Below, one piece after another: positions 35,501 through 44,287 of a DNA stretch of 64,000 bases. The stretch spans positions 1,860,001-1,924,000 of the forward strand of contig OZ244147.1 of the NCBI GenBank assembly GCA_965216105.1, read 5' to 3'. Position 1 is the first letter of the stretch. The number at the start of each line of letters is the position of its first letter. A program made the position numbers and the translations under genes. The stretch is from JAALLB01 sp017643495. GTDB taxonomy: Bacteria; Pseudomonadota; Alphaproteobacteria; Rhizobiales; Rhizobiaceae. The notes under the pieces were generated by a model. That model ran no database searches. It saw only the letters and a program-made list of their open reading frames with translations, and was not told where the DNA came from.

Positions 35501-36256
35501 ATGGATCCCGACGGCCGGAAATCATGTCAGACAGGGCGGGATGACCTGCCACGGCACATAGCAATCATCATGGATGGCAACGGGCGATGGGCAGAAAAGC
35601 GTGGCTTGCCGCGCTCGGCCGGACACAAGCAGGGCGTGGAGACTGTTCGCAGAATTGTTCGGGCAGCAGGTGAGCTTGGTGTCGAATATCTGACCCTTTA
35701 TTCCTTTTCGTCGGAAAACTGGTCTCGTCCGCAAGCCGAGATATCTGAACTTTTCTCATTGTTGCGGATGTTTATTCGCAAGGATCTTGCCGACCTGCAC
35801 AAGAACAACGTACGGGTTCGTATCATTGGCAACAGGGACGGGGTGCCCGATGATATTTGTGTCCTGCTTGATGAAGCTGAAAGCTTGACTGAACAAAACA
35901 GCGGCCAGACGCTGGTGGTGGCTTTCAACTACGGCTCGCGAAGTGAGATTGTCGGCGCAGCAAGGCTTTTTGCTGAACAAGTGGCAGCCGGCAAGCTTTC
36001 ACCTGCAGCCATTAACGAGTCATTTTTCTCCAGCCTGCTTGATACGCGAGACATTCCTGATCCGGACTTGCTTATTCGCACCAGTGGTGAAATCAGGCTT
36101 TCGAATTTCCTGCTGTGGCAACTGGCTTATGCCGAAATGCTTTTTGTGGATTGCCTCTGGCCCGATTTCAGCAAGGAGGAACTTGAAAAAGCCTTGCAAA
36201 CCTATGCCACACGCACGCGCAAGTTTGGCGGTCTTGCCGTGGAGACGGGGTCATGA
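35501..36256 (+). CDS. uppS: Isoprenyl transferase (undecaprenyl diphosphate synthase)
   Basis: 251 residues. A cis-prenyltransferase that adds isopentenyl diphosphate to farnesyl diphosphate to make the C55 carrier for peptidoglycan and O-antigen. The catalytic IIMDGNGRWAEKRGLPRSAG, the YSFSSENWSRP segment and the C-terminal RTSGEIRLSNFLLWQLAYAE with FVDCLWPDF are intact. Start ATG 35501 has AGAGG upstream. cdsA follows after 34 bases. Confidence 0.97.
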   Translation: MDPDGRKSCQTGRDDLPRHIAIIMDGNGRWAEKRGLPRSAGHKQGVETVRRIVRAAGELGVEYLTLYSFSSENWSRPQAEISELFSLLRMFIRKDLADLHKNNVRVRIIGNRDGVPDDICVLLDEAESLTEQNSGQTLVVAFNYGSRSEIVGAARLFAEQVAAGKLSPAAINESFFSSLLDTRDIPDPDLLIRTSGEIRLSNFLLWQLAYAEMLFVDCLWPDFSKEELEKALQTYATRTRKFGGLAVETGS

Positions 36257-36290
36257 TGGGCAAAGCCGGCCGGGCCGGCAGGCAATCAAG

Positions 36291-37136
36291 GTGAGCCGCG
36301 AACTCAAACTCAGGATTGTTTCAGCACTTGTGCTGGCTGCTGTCGTTTTGGAGGTCACCTGGTTCGGAGGCAGGGCGTTTGCCATGCTCTGGGCGATTGC
36401 ATCCATGCTGATACTCTGGGAATTCAGCCGGATAGCAAGAGACTCCCTTCCCGAACTTCCAAAATATGTGTCCTTTGTACTGCTTGGGGCGGTGATACTA
36501 TTGTGGTTGGCAGGATATCAATCCGTTTCAACCAGGGTATTTTTGCTTGGGTTGGCGGGATTGGCCGCCTGGGAGTTGTTGACGCGACGAACCATCTGGG
36601 CTGCTTCAGGGCTTGCCTATGCCGGTCTGCCATTCTTTGCAATTGTTGAATTGCGGGGAGGTGCGCAAGAAAGTCTCCTTGCCGTCGTGGTGCTGTTCGC
36701 AAGTGTATGGGGCGCGGACATATTTGCCTATGTTGCAGGCAAGACAATCGGCGGGCCCAAACTTGCCCCGCGGATTTCCCCAAAGAAGACGTGGTCTGGC
36801 TTCATCGGCAGCCTTCTTGGTGCCCTGGGTCTTTCCTTTGCGGTGATCATCTTTGCCGGATATACGGCCGGAGCAGGTTTTGTTTTGCTTGTGTTGGCAC
36901 TGGCTGTCGTTTCACAGATCGGAGACTTGGTGGAATCGCGTTTCAAACGCCGTTTTGACGTGAAGGATTCAAGCAATATCATACCGGGGCATGGCGGTGT
37001 TCTGGACCGTATCGACGGTCTGATTTTTGCCGGAATTCTCATGTGGTTGGTGTTGTGGGTTACAGGTTCCGGATTTGAAAGAAATTTTTCAGCATCCGAA
37101 GTTTTTGTGAAGTCATTTTTGTCATCCGGCCTTTAG
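36291..37136 (+). CDS. cdsA: Phosphatidate cytidylyltransferase
   Basis: 281 residues. An integral membrane enzyme that makes CDP-diacylglycerol from phosphatidate and CTP, the branch point for all phospholipids, including those made by Pcs at 53.5 kb. Several transmembrane helices are evident, and the signature near the C-terminus is SRFKRRFDVKDSSNIIPGHG followed by GVLDRIDGL. The start is the GTG at 36291: the frame is open back to 35943 but that part overlaps uppS and does not resemble CdsA, and no ATG is available. In most alphaproteobacteria dxr comes next; here the next gene is rseP, 75 bases on. Confidence 0.95.
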   Translation: MSRELKLRIVSALVLAAVVLEVTWFGGRAFAMLWAIASMLILWEFSRIARDSLPELPKYVSFVLLGAVILLWLAGYQSVSTRVFLLGLAGLAAWELLTRRTIWAASGLAYAGLPFFAIVELRGGAQESLLAVVVLFASVWGADIFAYVAGKTIGGPKLAPRISPKKTWSGFIGSLLGALGLSFAVIIFAGYTAGAGFVLLVLALAVVSQIGDLVESRFKRRFDVKDSSNIIPGHGGVLDRIDGLIFAGILMWLVLWVTGSGFERNFSASEVFVKSFLSSGL

Positions 37137-37211
37137 GCGACAGGCAAAATCAGATAGACAGTTGGCGTCCCGCCCGGGAAATGTTTGCCTGAGAACGCAA
37201 GGAAGCACACG

Positions 37212-38342
37212 ATGGAATTTTTGACCGGCTTTATCAGCTATATTATTCCGTTTTTGCTGGTTCTGACGGTCGTCGTGTTCTTCCACGAACTTGGGCATTT
37301 TCTGGTTGCGCGCTGGAACAAGGTGGACGTTGAAGCCTTTGCAGTAGGCTTCGGCCCGGAGATTTTCGGGTTTAACGACCGTAACGGCACGCGATGGAAA
37401 CTTTGTGCAATCCCGCTTGGCGGTTATGTAAAGTTTCTCGGCGATGCGAATGCCGCATCGGTTCCTGATTTTGAAGGCAATCGTGAAATGAGCGATGCCG
37501 AAAAAGCCGGAAGCTTTGAACACAAGACAGTTGGCCAGCGGGCCGCTGTGGTTGCAGCGGGTCCGATTGCAAATTTCATTCTGGCCATCATCATTTTTGC
37601 CGGTTCGTTCTACTTCATTGGTCGATATGTTACCGACCCTGTTGTTTCCAGTGTTCTGGAAGAAAGTGCTGCGGAAGCTGCAGGGGTTCAGCCTGGTGAC
37701 CAGATTATCGCCATCAACGGGCTTGATATTGAGAGTTTTTCAGACATCCCGCGCATCGTTGGCCCAAATCACGGTATTGAACTGCAATTTACCCTTTTGC
37801 GTGACGGGAATGAGTTGACCCTGCCGATAACTCCCAAACTGACAGAGCGTACTGACCAGTTCGGAAACAAGATCAACATGGGTGTGATCGGCATTACAAG
37901 CGAAACGCGCAGCGCCAATCCGCGTCGCAAGGAATTCGGTGTGGTTGAGGCGTTTTCTGCTGCCGTTGGTGAGACGGTTTACATTGTCCAAAGAACTTTC
38001 CAGTTCCTTGGAGGAGTCTTCACGGGCAGGGAATCTGCTGACCAGTTGAGTGGACCAATAGGAATAGCAAAGGCGGCCGGTGACTTTTATTCAATAGGCT
38101 GGCCCCAACTGGTTTATCTGGCAGGCCTGCTTTCCGTCAGTATCGGGTTGCTCAACCTGTTTCCCATCCCGCTTCTGGATGGTGGTCATCTGGTGTTTTA
38201 TGCAGCCGAGGCAATTCGCGGGACACCAGTTCCCGAAAAGGTGCAGGAAATAAGCTTCAGGGTGGGATTCCTGATCCTCATTGGGTTCATGCTGTTTGCG
38301 ACACGCAACGATCTTGTCTACCGGATGCCGTGGTCGGGATAA
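37212..38342 (+). CDS. rseP: Site-2 intramembrane metalloprotease RseP
   Basis: 376 residues. An inner-membrane zinc protease that releases anti-sigma factors and clears signal peptides. HELGH (His25-His29) lies in the first membrane helix, a single PDZ domain (about 125-200, SAAEAAGVQPGDQIIAING) is in the periplasmic loop, and the third ligand motif NLFPIPLLDGGHLVF lies near the end. ATG 37212 is chosen because AAGGAAG stands upstream and the helix then begins correctly. It precedes bamA as usual. Confidence 0.95.
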   Translation: MEFLTGFISYIIPFLLVLTVVVFFHELGHFLVARWNKVDVEAFAVGFGPEIFGFNDRNGTRWKLCAIPLGGYVKFLGDANAASVPDFEGNREMSDAEKAGSFEHKTVGQRAAVVAAGPIANFILAIIIFAGSFYFIGRYVTDPVVSSVLEESAAEAAGVQPGDQIIAINGLDIESFSDIPRIVGPNHGIELQFTLLRDGNELTLPITPKLTERTDQFGNKINMGVIGITSETRSANPRRKEFGVVEAFSAAVGETVYIVQRTFQFLGGVFTGRESADQLSGPIGIAKAAGDFYSIGWPQLVYLAGLLSVSIGLLNLFPIPLLDGGHLVFYAAEAIRGTPVPEKVQEISFRVGFLILIGFMLFATRNDLVYRMPWSG

Positions 38343-38598
38343 ATTGTGATTACATTGTGTTTCAAGCAAGTGTTAACTAGGGATGCCCGTATTCGGTTAA
38401 CCATGTGCAATCAAAGAAATGGTCCAAAATGCAACACTCTGTCAAAATGTTAGGAAACGGGGCGTAAAGCTGTGCAATGTGGTTGCACGGCGACTAAAAC
38501 TCTGTAAAACAATCGTTAATCTCAGAGGGATTCTGGATCCCGCTCACGCGCACCGGATACGGTGTCCAAAAACCGAATTTGAAGTTGAGACCTAGTTT

Positions 38599-41028
38599 AT
38601 GCAGTTCAAAAGCGTAACAAAAACAATAATTTTCTCATTGTTTTTAATGTTTGGTGTTGTCGGCGGGCTATCGATTTCCGGCAACAATGGCGTGTCACAG
38701 GCGCAGGCTGCAGTTGTTTCCAGTATTGATGTGCGCGGCAATCAGCGAATTGATGATGATGTGGTCGCTTCCTACCTGACCATCAGCCCGGGTAAGAGCT
38801 TCAGCAATTTTGATATTGATGATTCGATCAAGGCCCTGTTTGCGACCGGGCTTTTCAGTGATGTTAGCATTTACCAGCAGAGCAGGGTGCTTGTTGTTGA
38901 AGTGTCCGAGAATGCCACAGTCAACAAGGTGTTTTTCGAAGGCAACAAGCGCATCAAGGAAGATGTTCTGAAAACTTCGGTCTCGATGCGTGCACAAGGT
39001 GTTTACAGCGATGAACAGGCCGCTTCAGATGTTGAGCGCATCAATCTGGCCTATTCCCGTGTCGGTCGACGCGGCGCGCAGGTTTCCTACGAAGTAATTC
39101 CCCTGGCCAATAATCGGGTGAATGTGGTGTACCGCATCAATGAGGGTGACAAAACGAAAATTGCCTCAATCATTTTCGAAGGTAACAGCGCGTTTCCAGA
39201 TCGTCGCCTGCTGGATGTTATCGGAACCAAGCAGTCGACCATTCTGAGCTTCCTTTCAACGAATGATGTTTACGACCAGGCCCGTGTTCGCGCTGACGAA
39301 GAGCGCTTGCGCCAGTTCTATTTCAACAAGGGCTTTGCGGATTTCCAGATTATTTCAACGACTGCCGATCTTGACGAGGTGGCCAACGAGTACGTAATCG
39401 TCTTCACGATTGAAGAGGGACCGCGCTACACATTCGGAAATATTGCTGTTGAAAGCACAATTCCCGGTTTTGGCGAAGCTGATCTGTCAGGCTCAATCGA
39501 GACGCTCTCCGGTGAGCATTACAGTGCCAAGAAGGTTGAAGAAACCATTCTTGCAATGACCGAACATGTTGCCGCCACAGGGTTTGCATTTGTTGAGGTT
39601 GTTCCGCGCGGCAACCGGAACTTCGACACAAACACAATTGATGTGACCTATCTGGTTGACGAGGGCGCACGGGTCTTCATCGAGGATATTCGCATTATCG
39701 GTAATGATCGCACACGCGACTACATCATCCGCCGTGAGTTCGACCTTTCTGAAGGGGATGCCTTCAATCGGGTTCTGATCAACAAGACAAGAGACCGTAT
39801 CGAGGGACTTGGTTTCTTCAAGTCGGTAAACATTACAACGCGACCAGGCTCTTCCCCTGATCGTGTCGTGGTGATTGTCAATGTGCTTGAGCAGTCCACT
39901 GGTGATATTTCACTTTCCGGTGGTTATTCTTCGAATGGTGGTGCATCGGCTGACATTTCATTCTCCGAACGTAACTTCCTTGGTCGCGGCCAGTATCTGA
40001 AAGTCGGCGCCAGAAGAAGTGAGGACGAAGACTCCTATGTCTTCAACTTTACCGAGCCGTATTTCCTTGGTTACCGCATATCAGCCGGCATTGCCCTGCA
40101 GGCAACCCGTTCGGATGACATTGATGAGCGGCGCTATGCCATTGATACGAACTCCGGCACGCTTACTTTCGGAGTCCCGATTACAGAGAAATTTGGAACA
40201 AGCGTGTTTTACACTTATCGTGACACGAATGTTGAGGCCAACCCTGCGATTATTGACCCCGGTGCCGCTCCTGTACGGCCTCTTACAAACAATAATGGCC
40301 AGCAAGGTGATGCTGTAAACGAGCTTTCCAGCGCTTTGGTGAACGGTTTGGGAGACTTTACGTTCTCCGGCTTTGGTTACTCATTGCTTTACAGCGATCT
40401 GGACGACAACAAGAAACCGCGTGAAGGTTTCCGCGCTGCTTTCAGCCAGACCTTCTATGGTGCAGGCGGTGATGCCCAATACATGAGCACAGAGGCGTCC
40501 ATCGTTGCATACCATACGCTTCTGGAAGAAGAGGACATTATTCTCTTCGGCCGTGCCCGTGCTGGCCATATTGAGGTGTTTGGAAACGATAATGGAACGA
40601 ATTTCCGTACGCTCGACAACTTCCAGGCCAGAAGCAATCACATTCGCGGATTCGAATCATTCGGTTACGGTCCGCGTGACCCTGTAACGAATGACCCGCT
40701 TGGTGGCCGGACCTACTGGAATGCGACTGCCGAAATGCGTTTCCCGATGCCATTTGTTCCGCGTTCACTTGGTCTTCGCAGTGCCCTGTTTGCAGATGTT
40801 GGACAGCTTACCAATGTTGGCCAGGACGCAATCAACCGGTTTACTGCTGTAAATGGACCTGACGCTACCGGTCAGCTTGATGATGACGGTATCCGTTCCT
40901 CGGTTGGTGCAAGTGTGATCTGGGATTCGCCGTTTGGTTTGCTCCGTGCCGACTATGCAATTCCATTGTCAGAAGAAACCTATGATGACACCGAAGAATT
41001 CAGCTTCGGTATCAGCAGGGATTTCTAG
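38599..41028 (+). CDS. bamA: Outer membrane protein assembly factor BamA
   Basis: 809 residues. After a signal peptide (about residues 1-37, ending AQAAVV) there are five POTRA domains (about 38-435; for example IDVRGNQRIDDDVVASYLT and KVFFEGNKRIKEDVLKTS) and a 16-stranded barrel ending in the aromatic residue Phe (GISRDF). BamA is the central insertase for outer-membrane proteins such as the FadL-type and TolC-type proteins in this window. Barrel strand GISRDF and the loop with RGFESFGYGPRDP (the VRGF-type lid motif) are visible. The 256-base gap ahead holds its promoter or a processing site. Confidence 0.96.
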   Translation: MQFKSVTKTIIFSLFLMFGVVGGLSISGNNGVSQAQAAVVSSIDVRGNQRIDDDVVASYLTISPGKSFSNFDIDDSIKALFATGLFSDVSIYQQSRVLVVEVSENATVNKVFFEGNKRIKEDVLKTSVSMRAQGVYSDEQAASDVERINLAYSRVGRRGAQVSYEVIPLANNRVNVVYRINEGDKTKIASIIFEGNSAFPDRRLLDVIGTKQSTILSFLSTNDVYDQARVRADEERLRQFYFNKGFADFQIISTTADLDEVANEYVIVFTIEEGPRYTFGNIAVESTIPGFGEADLSGSIETLSGEHYSAKKVEETILAMTEHVAATGFAFVEVVPRGNRNFDTNTIDVTYLVDEGARVFIEDIRIIGNDRTRDYIIRREFDLSEGDAFNRVLINKTRDRIEGLGFFKSVNITTRPGSSPDRVVVIVNVLEQSTGDISLSGGYSSNGGASADISFSERNFLGRGQYLKVGARRSEDEDSYVFNFTEPYFLGYRISAGIALQATRSDDIDERRYAIDTNSGTLTFGVPITEKFGTSVFYTYRDTNVEANPAIIDPGAAPVRPLTNNNGQQGDAVNELSSALVNGLGDFTFSGFGYSLLYSDLDDNKKPREGFRAAFSQTFYGAGGDAQYMSTEASIVAYHTLLEEEDIILFGRARAGHIEVFGNDNGTNFRTLDNFQARSNHIRGFESFGYGPRDPVTNDPLGGRTYWNATAEMRFPMPFVPRSLGLRSALFADVGQLTNVGQDAINRFTAVNGPDATGQLDDDGIRSSVGASVIWDSPFGLLRADYAIPLSEETYDDTEEFSFGISRDF

Positions 41029-41094
41029 GGTTTCCGCTTTTGGTCGTCCTGTTGACGTCGCGGGGCATGTTTCGCGGTAAGGGCGCTATATTGC

Positions 41095-42129
41095 ATGTTT
41101 TTCATTCCGACTGAGATTTCCATAAGGGAACTTGCAGAGGCAAGTGGTGCCCGTGTGGTGAACGGGTCGAATGAAAACCTGATCATCGGTGGGGCCGCGC
41201 CGATAGAACTGGCGCAGGCTGGCGATATCGCATTTGTTGATAATCCCAAGTATCTCAAATATCTGGAGACAACACAGGCCAGCGCTGTATTCTGTCATGA
41301 AAAGCATGTCGACAGCTTCCCCGGGAAACTGACGGCGCTTGTTCATGATGTTCCCTACAAGGCATATGCAACGGCATTGGGATTGCTTTATCCCACGGCT
41401 CTGCGTCCTCAACCCGTAACTGGGGAGACCGGTATTTCTCCCAAGGCCCATATTTCCGAAGGCGTAGAGCTTGAAGACGATGTGACGATCGAGCCTGGAG
41501 CGGTTATTGGCCGGGGTGTTTCAATTGGCAAGGGAGCATCGATTCTGGCCGGGGCTGTGGTTGGCGAAGGGGTCCAGATCGGCCGCAATTCCGTGATTGG
41601 TGCCAACGCTACCGTTGTTTGTGCACTTCTTGGCAATGATGTCATCATTCACAACGGGGTTCAGATCGGTCAGGACGGATTCGGGTTTTCCATGGGAGCC
41701 GGTGGACATCACAAGGTTCCTCAGATCGGTCGTGTGATCATCCAGGACCGTGTCGAAATCGGAGCCAATTCCACCGTGGACCGTGGTGCAAACCGGGATA
41801 CCGTTATCGGAGAGGGAACAAAAATCGACAATCTTGTGCAGATTGGCCACAACGTGAATATCGGGTGCCATTGCGTGATTGTCGGATTGGCCGGTGTATC
41901 GGGAAGTGCTACCTTGGGCGACTATGTTGTGGTTGCTGGCCAGGCTGGCATTGTCGGTCATACAACCGTAGGTGACGGAGCCCAGGTTGGTGGCGGTTCG
42001 GGCGTGCATGGTGATGTTGAACCGGGTAGAAGGGTGATGGGATATCCTGCCGTTTCGGCATCCCGCTGGATGCGCTGGGCAGCCAAGGAAATGCTGGCAG
42101 ACAAGCGTGAACGAAAGAAGAAGGGTTAA
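41095..42129 (+). CDS. lpxD: UDP-3-O-(3-hydroxyacyl)glucosamine N-acyltransferase
   Basis: 344 residues. The third step of lipid A synthesis. An N-terminal uridine-binding domain (about 1-100) is followed by a left-handed beta-helix of hexapeptide repeats (from about 110; ISPKAHISEGVELEDDVTIE). A conserved HHKVPQIGRV segment holds the catalytic histidine. Start ATG 41095; in the usual bamA-lpxD-fabZ-lpxA order. No skp/ompH gene lies between bamA and lpxD. Confidence 0.96.
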   Translation: MFFIPTEISIRELAEASGARVVNGSNENLIIGGAAPIELAQAGDIAFVDNPKYLKYLETTQASAVFCHEKHVDSFPGKLTALVHDVPYKAYATALGLLYPTALRPQPVTGETGISPKAHISEGVELEDDVTIEPGAVIGRGVSIGKGASILAGAVVGEGVQIGRNSVIGANATVVCALLGNDVIIHNGVQIGQDGFGFSMGAGGHHKVPQIGRVIIQDRVEIGANSTVDRGANRDTVIGEGTKIDNLVQIGHNVNIGCHCVIVGLAGVSGSATLGDYVVVAGQAGIVGHTTVGDGAQVGGGSGVHGDVEPGRRVMGYPAVSASRWMRWAAKEMLADKRERKKKG

Positions 42130-42134
42130 GCAGC

Positions 42135-42599
42135 ATGGCCGAAGATCAGCTGGACCTTATTGAAATAAAAGAACTTTTCAAACTGTTGCCGCACCGGTAC
42201 CCGTTTTTGCTGCTTGACAAAATTATCAATGTGGACAAGGACAGTTCAGCAACAGGCATCAAGAATGTCACTTTCAACGAACCGCATTTTGGCGGGCATT
42301 TCCCGGGCGATCCGATCATGCCGGGCGTGTTGATTGTTGAAGCCATGGCGCAAACCGCAGGGGCAATTTGTGCGCGTGAACACTCGCAGGGAAAACGCAA
42401 GCTTGTGTATTTCATGACGATTGACGGTGCCAAGTTTCGTCGGCCCGTTGTGCCGGGAGATGTTCTGGAATTGCGCGTAGTCAAGCAAAAGCAACGCAAG
42501 AGCATATTCAAATATCAATGTGAGGCTTGGGTTGGCGATGAAAAAGCAGCCGAAGCCGATATCGGGGCGATGATGATCGACCCGGAAGAAAGAGTGTAA
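42135..42599 (+). CDS. fabZ: 3-hydroxyacyl-[acyl-carrier-protein] dehydratase FabZ
   Basis: 154 residues. A hot-dog-fold dehydratase of fatty acid synthesis whose substrate, 3-hydroxyacyl-ACP, is shared with LpxA and LpxD. The motif LLPHRYPFLLLDKI and the active-site segment PHFGGHFPGDPIMPGVLIVE with catalytic His and Glu are present. It starts six bases after lpxD and its stop overlaps the first base of lpxA, so co-translation is likely. Confidence 0.96.
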   Translation: MAEDQLDLIEIKELFKLLPHRYPFLLLDKIINVDKDSSATGIKNVTFNEPHFGGHFPGDPIMPGVLIVEAMAQTAGAICAREHSQGKRKLVYFMTIDGAKFRRPVVPGDVLELRVVKQKQRKSIFKYQCEAWVGDEKAAEADIGAMMIDPEERV

Positions 42600-43402
42600 T
42601 GTCAGTAAATATCCACCCGTCCAGCATTGTTGAGGACGGAGCAATTATAGGAGAGGGGGCAGAAATCGGCCCCTTCTGCCATATTGGACCGCGTGTGAAA
42701 CTGGGCGCCGAAGCGAGCCTCAAATCACATGTTGTTATCGCGGGAAACACAACGATAGGTGAGCGCGCAAGGATTTTCCCTTTTTCATCTATCGGGCATG
42801 AACCCCAGGATCTCAAATACCAGGGTGAAGAAAACTCCCTGGTTATTGGCGATGATTGCATGATCCGTGAAGGTGTGACCATGAATCCCGGCACGGCTGG
42901 CGATGACAGTCAAACCATCGTGGGTAACCGTTGCACATTTCTGGCTTATGCCCATGTCGCGCACGACTGTAAGATTGGTGACAACGTGATTTTCTCGAAC
43001 TCGGTGATGCTTGCCGGACACTGCAAGGTGGGAGACAATGTCATTATCGGGGGTGGTGCCGGTGTGCACCAATTCTGCCGGATCGGCCGAAATTCATTCA
43101 TCGGCGGTCTTGCCGGAGTCGAGGCAGATGTCATTCCGTTCGGTATGGCGCTCGGGAACCGGGCATATCTCGGCGGATTGAACCTGATCGGCATGAAGCG
43201 CGCCGGTATTGCACGGGACAGCATTCACAAGACCAGAAATGCGTTCAAGCAGCTTTTCTCCGGTGAAACAAATGTCACCGAGGCAGTTGAGAATGTAAGC
43301 ACTGAAATGGGCGATGACCCTGTTGTCGCTGAAATCCTTGAGTTCATTCGCCAGTCAGGCGACCGGTCGTTATGCACACCGAGGCCGAAAAACGAGGGAT
43401 AG
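42599..43402 (+). CDS. lpxA: Acyl-ACP-UDP-N-acetylglucosamine O-acyltransferase
   Basis: 267 residues. First, reversible step of lipid A synthesis in the cytoplasm. Hexapeptide repeats build a beta-helix (VHPSSIVEDGAIIGEGAE-like start, written here as IHPSSIVEDGAIIGEGAE), with catalytic His in AYAHVAHDCKIGDNV and the C-terminal helical domain (about 190-267). The start overlaps the fabZ stop by one base. lpxI follows six bases after its stop. Confidence 0.96.
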   Translation: MSVNIHPSSIVEDGAIIGEGAEIGPFCHIGPRVKLGAEASLKSHVVIAGNTTIGERARIFPFSSIGHEPQDLKYQGEENSLVIGDDCMIREGVTMNPGTAGDDSQTIVGNRCTFLAYAHVAHDCKIGDNVIFSNSVMLAGHCKVGDNVIIGGGAGVHQFCRIGRNSFIGGLAGVEADVIPFGMALGNRAYLGGLNLIGMKRAGIARDSIHKTRNAFKQLFSGETNVTEAVENVSTEMGDDPVVAEILEFIRQSGDRSLCTPRPKNEG

Positions 43403-43408
43403 GAAGCG

Positions 43409-44287
43409 ATGCAGTCTGATAACGCATCGCAACAAGATGGCAATATTGCCATTGTGGTTGGCCGGGGACAATTGCCCGGTGAACTGGTTGCCGGTCTCAT
43501 GGCCAAGGGAAGATCACCGGTTCTGGTCGGGATCGAGGGTGAAACAGAACCTTGGCTTGAAAACTTTGAGCACAAGGTATTTGCCTGGGGGCAGCTTGGT
43601 GCATTTTTCAAACATCTCAAACAATCCGGTGTTCGGCAGGTTTTGCTTGCTGGCAGTGTAACCCGCCCCAAAATCGAGCTGAGCAAGATGGATATGGGCG
43701 CCATGGCTTCCCTGCCGCGTGTAATGGCTTTCATGATTGGTGGTGACAATTCCCTGCTGAGCGGTGTTATCGACCTGTTTGGAAGCAAGGGAATTGAAGT
43801 ACTTGGCGTGCATGAAGTTCTGCCCGAACTGCTTGCAGAAAAAGGGAAGATAGCTGGCGCAACCCCGTCCCGGACAGCGAAACGCAATATAGAAAAAGCG
43901 TTCGAAGCCTGTAAACTGCTGGGTAAACTGGATATTGGACAAGCAGCAGTGGCCGTTGGTGGACGTGTTGTGGCTGTAGAAGGCATTGAAGGTACCGACG
44001 GCATGCTGGAAAGGGTTGCAGGCATGCGTGCATCAGGAAGATTGTACGAGAACGGAACCCATGGTGTGCTGGTCAAAACGATGAAGCCCGGACAGGACAT
44101 GAGAGCTGACCTGCCTGCCATTGGTCCGAAAACAATCGAGATGATTTCTGCTGCCGGCCTCAGGGGCGTTGCAATTGAAGCGGGCCATTCACTTGTTTTG
44201 GCGCGCAGTGAAACCCTTTCTGCAGCAAAGCGTGAGGGTGTCTTCATCCACGGGATGGAGACTGCGCAAGGGGCATGGGACGCATGA
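43409..44287 (+). CDS. lpxI: UDP-2,3-diacylglucosamine pyrophosphatase LpxI
   Basis: 292 residues. Hydrolyses UDP-2,3-diacylglucosamine to lipid X, the step done by LpxH in enterobacteria and by the unrelated LpxI (formerly DUF1009) in alphaproteobacteria. Family segments include IAIVVGRGQLPGELV near the N-terminus, VLLAGSVTRPKIELSKMD, and the C-terminal MKPGQDMRADLPAIGPKTIE with ATG-type loop GVAIEAGHSLVL. Its neighbours lpxA and lpxB fit the assignment; its stop overlaps the lpxB start by four bases. Confidence 0.94.
   Translation: MQSDNASQQDGNIAIVVGRGQLPGELVAGLMAKGRSPVLVGIEGETEPWLENFEHKVFAWGQLGAFFKHLKQSGVRQVLLAGSVTRPKIELSKMDMGAMASLPRVMAFMIGGDNSLLSGVIDLFGSKGIEVLGVHEVLPELLAEKGKIAGATPSRTAKRNIEKAFEACKLLGKLDIGQAAVAVGGRVVAVEGIEGTDGMLERVAGMRASGRLYENGTHGVLVKTMKPGQDMRADLPAIGPKTIEMISAAGLRGVAIEAGHSLVLARSETLSAAKREGVFIHGMETAQGAWDA

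Noticed and set aside
35943..36290. An N-terminal extension of cdsA inside uppS
   Set aside because: The extension overlaps conserved UppS codons and lacks CdsA similarity; GTG 36291 gives the normal length.
38343..38598. Two GTTAAC palindromes upstream of bamA
   Set aside because: Short, far apart and not matching a regulator consensus I know; not enough to call a site.
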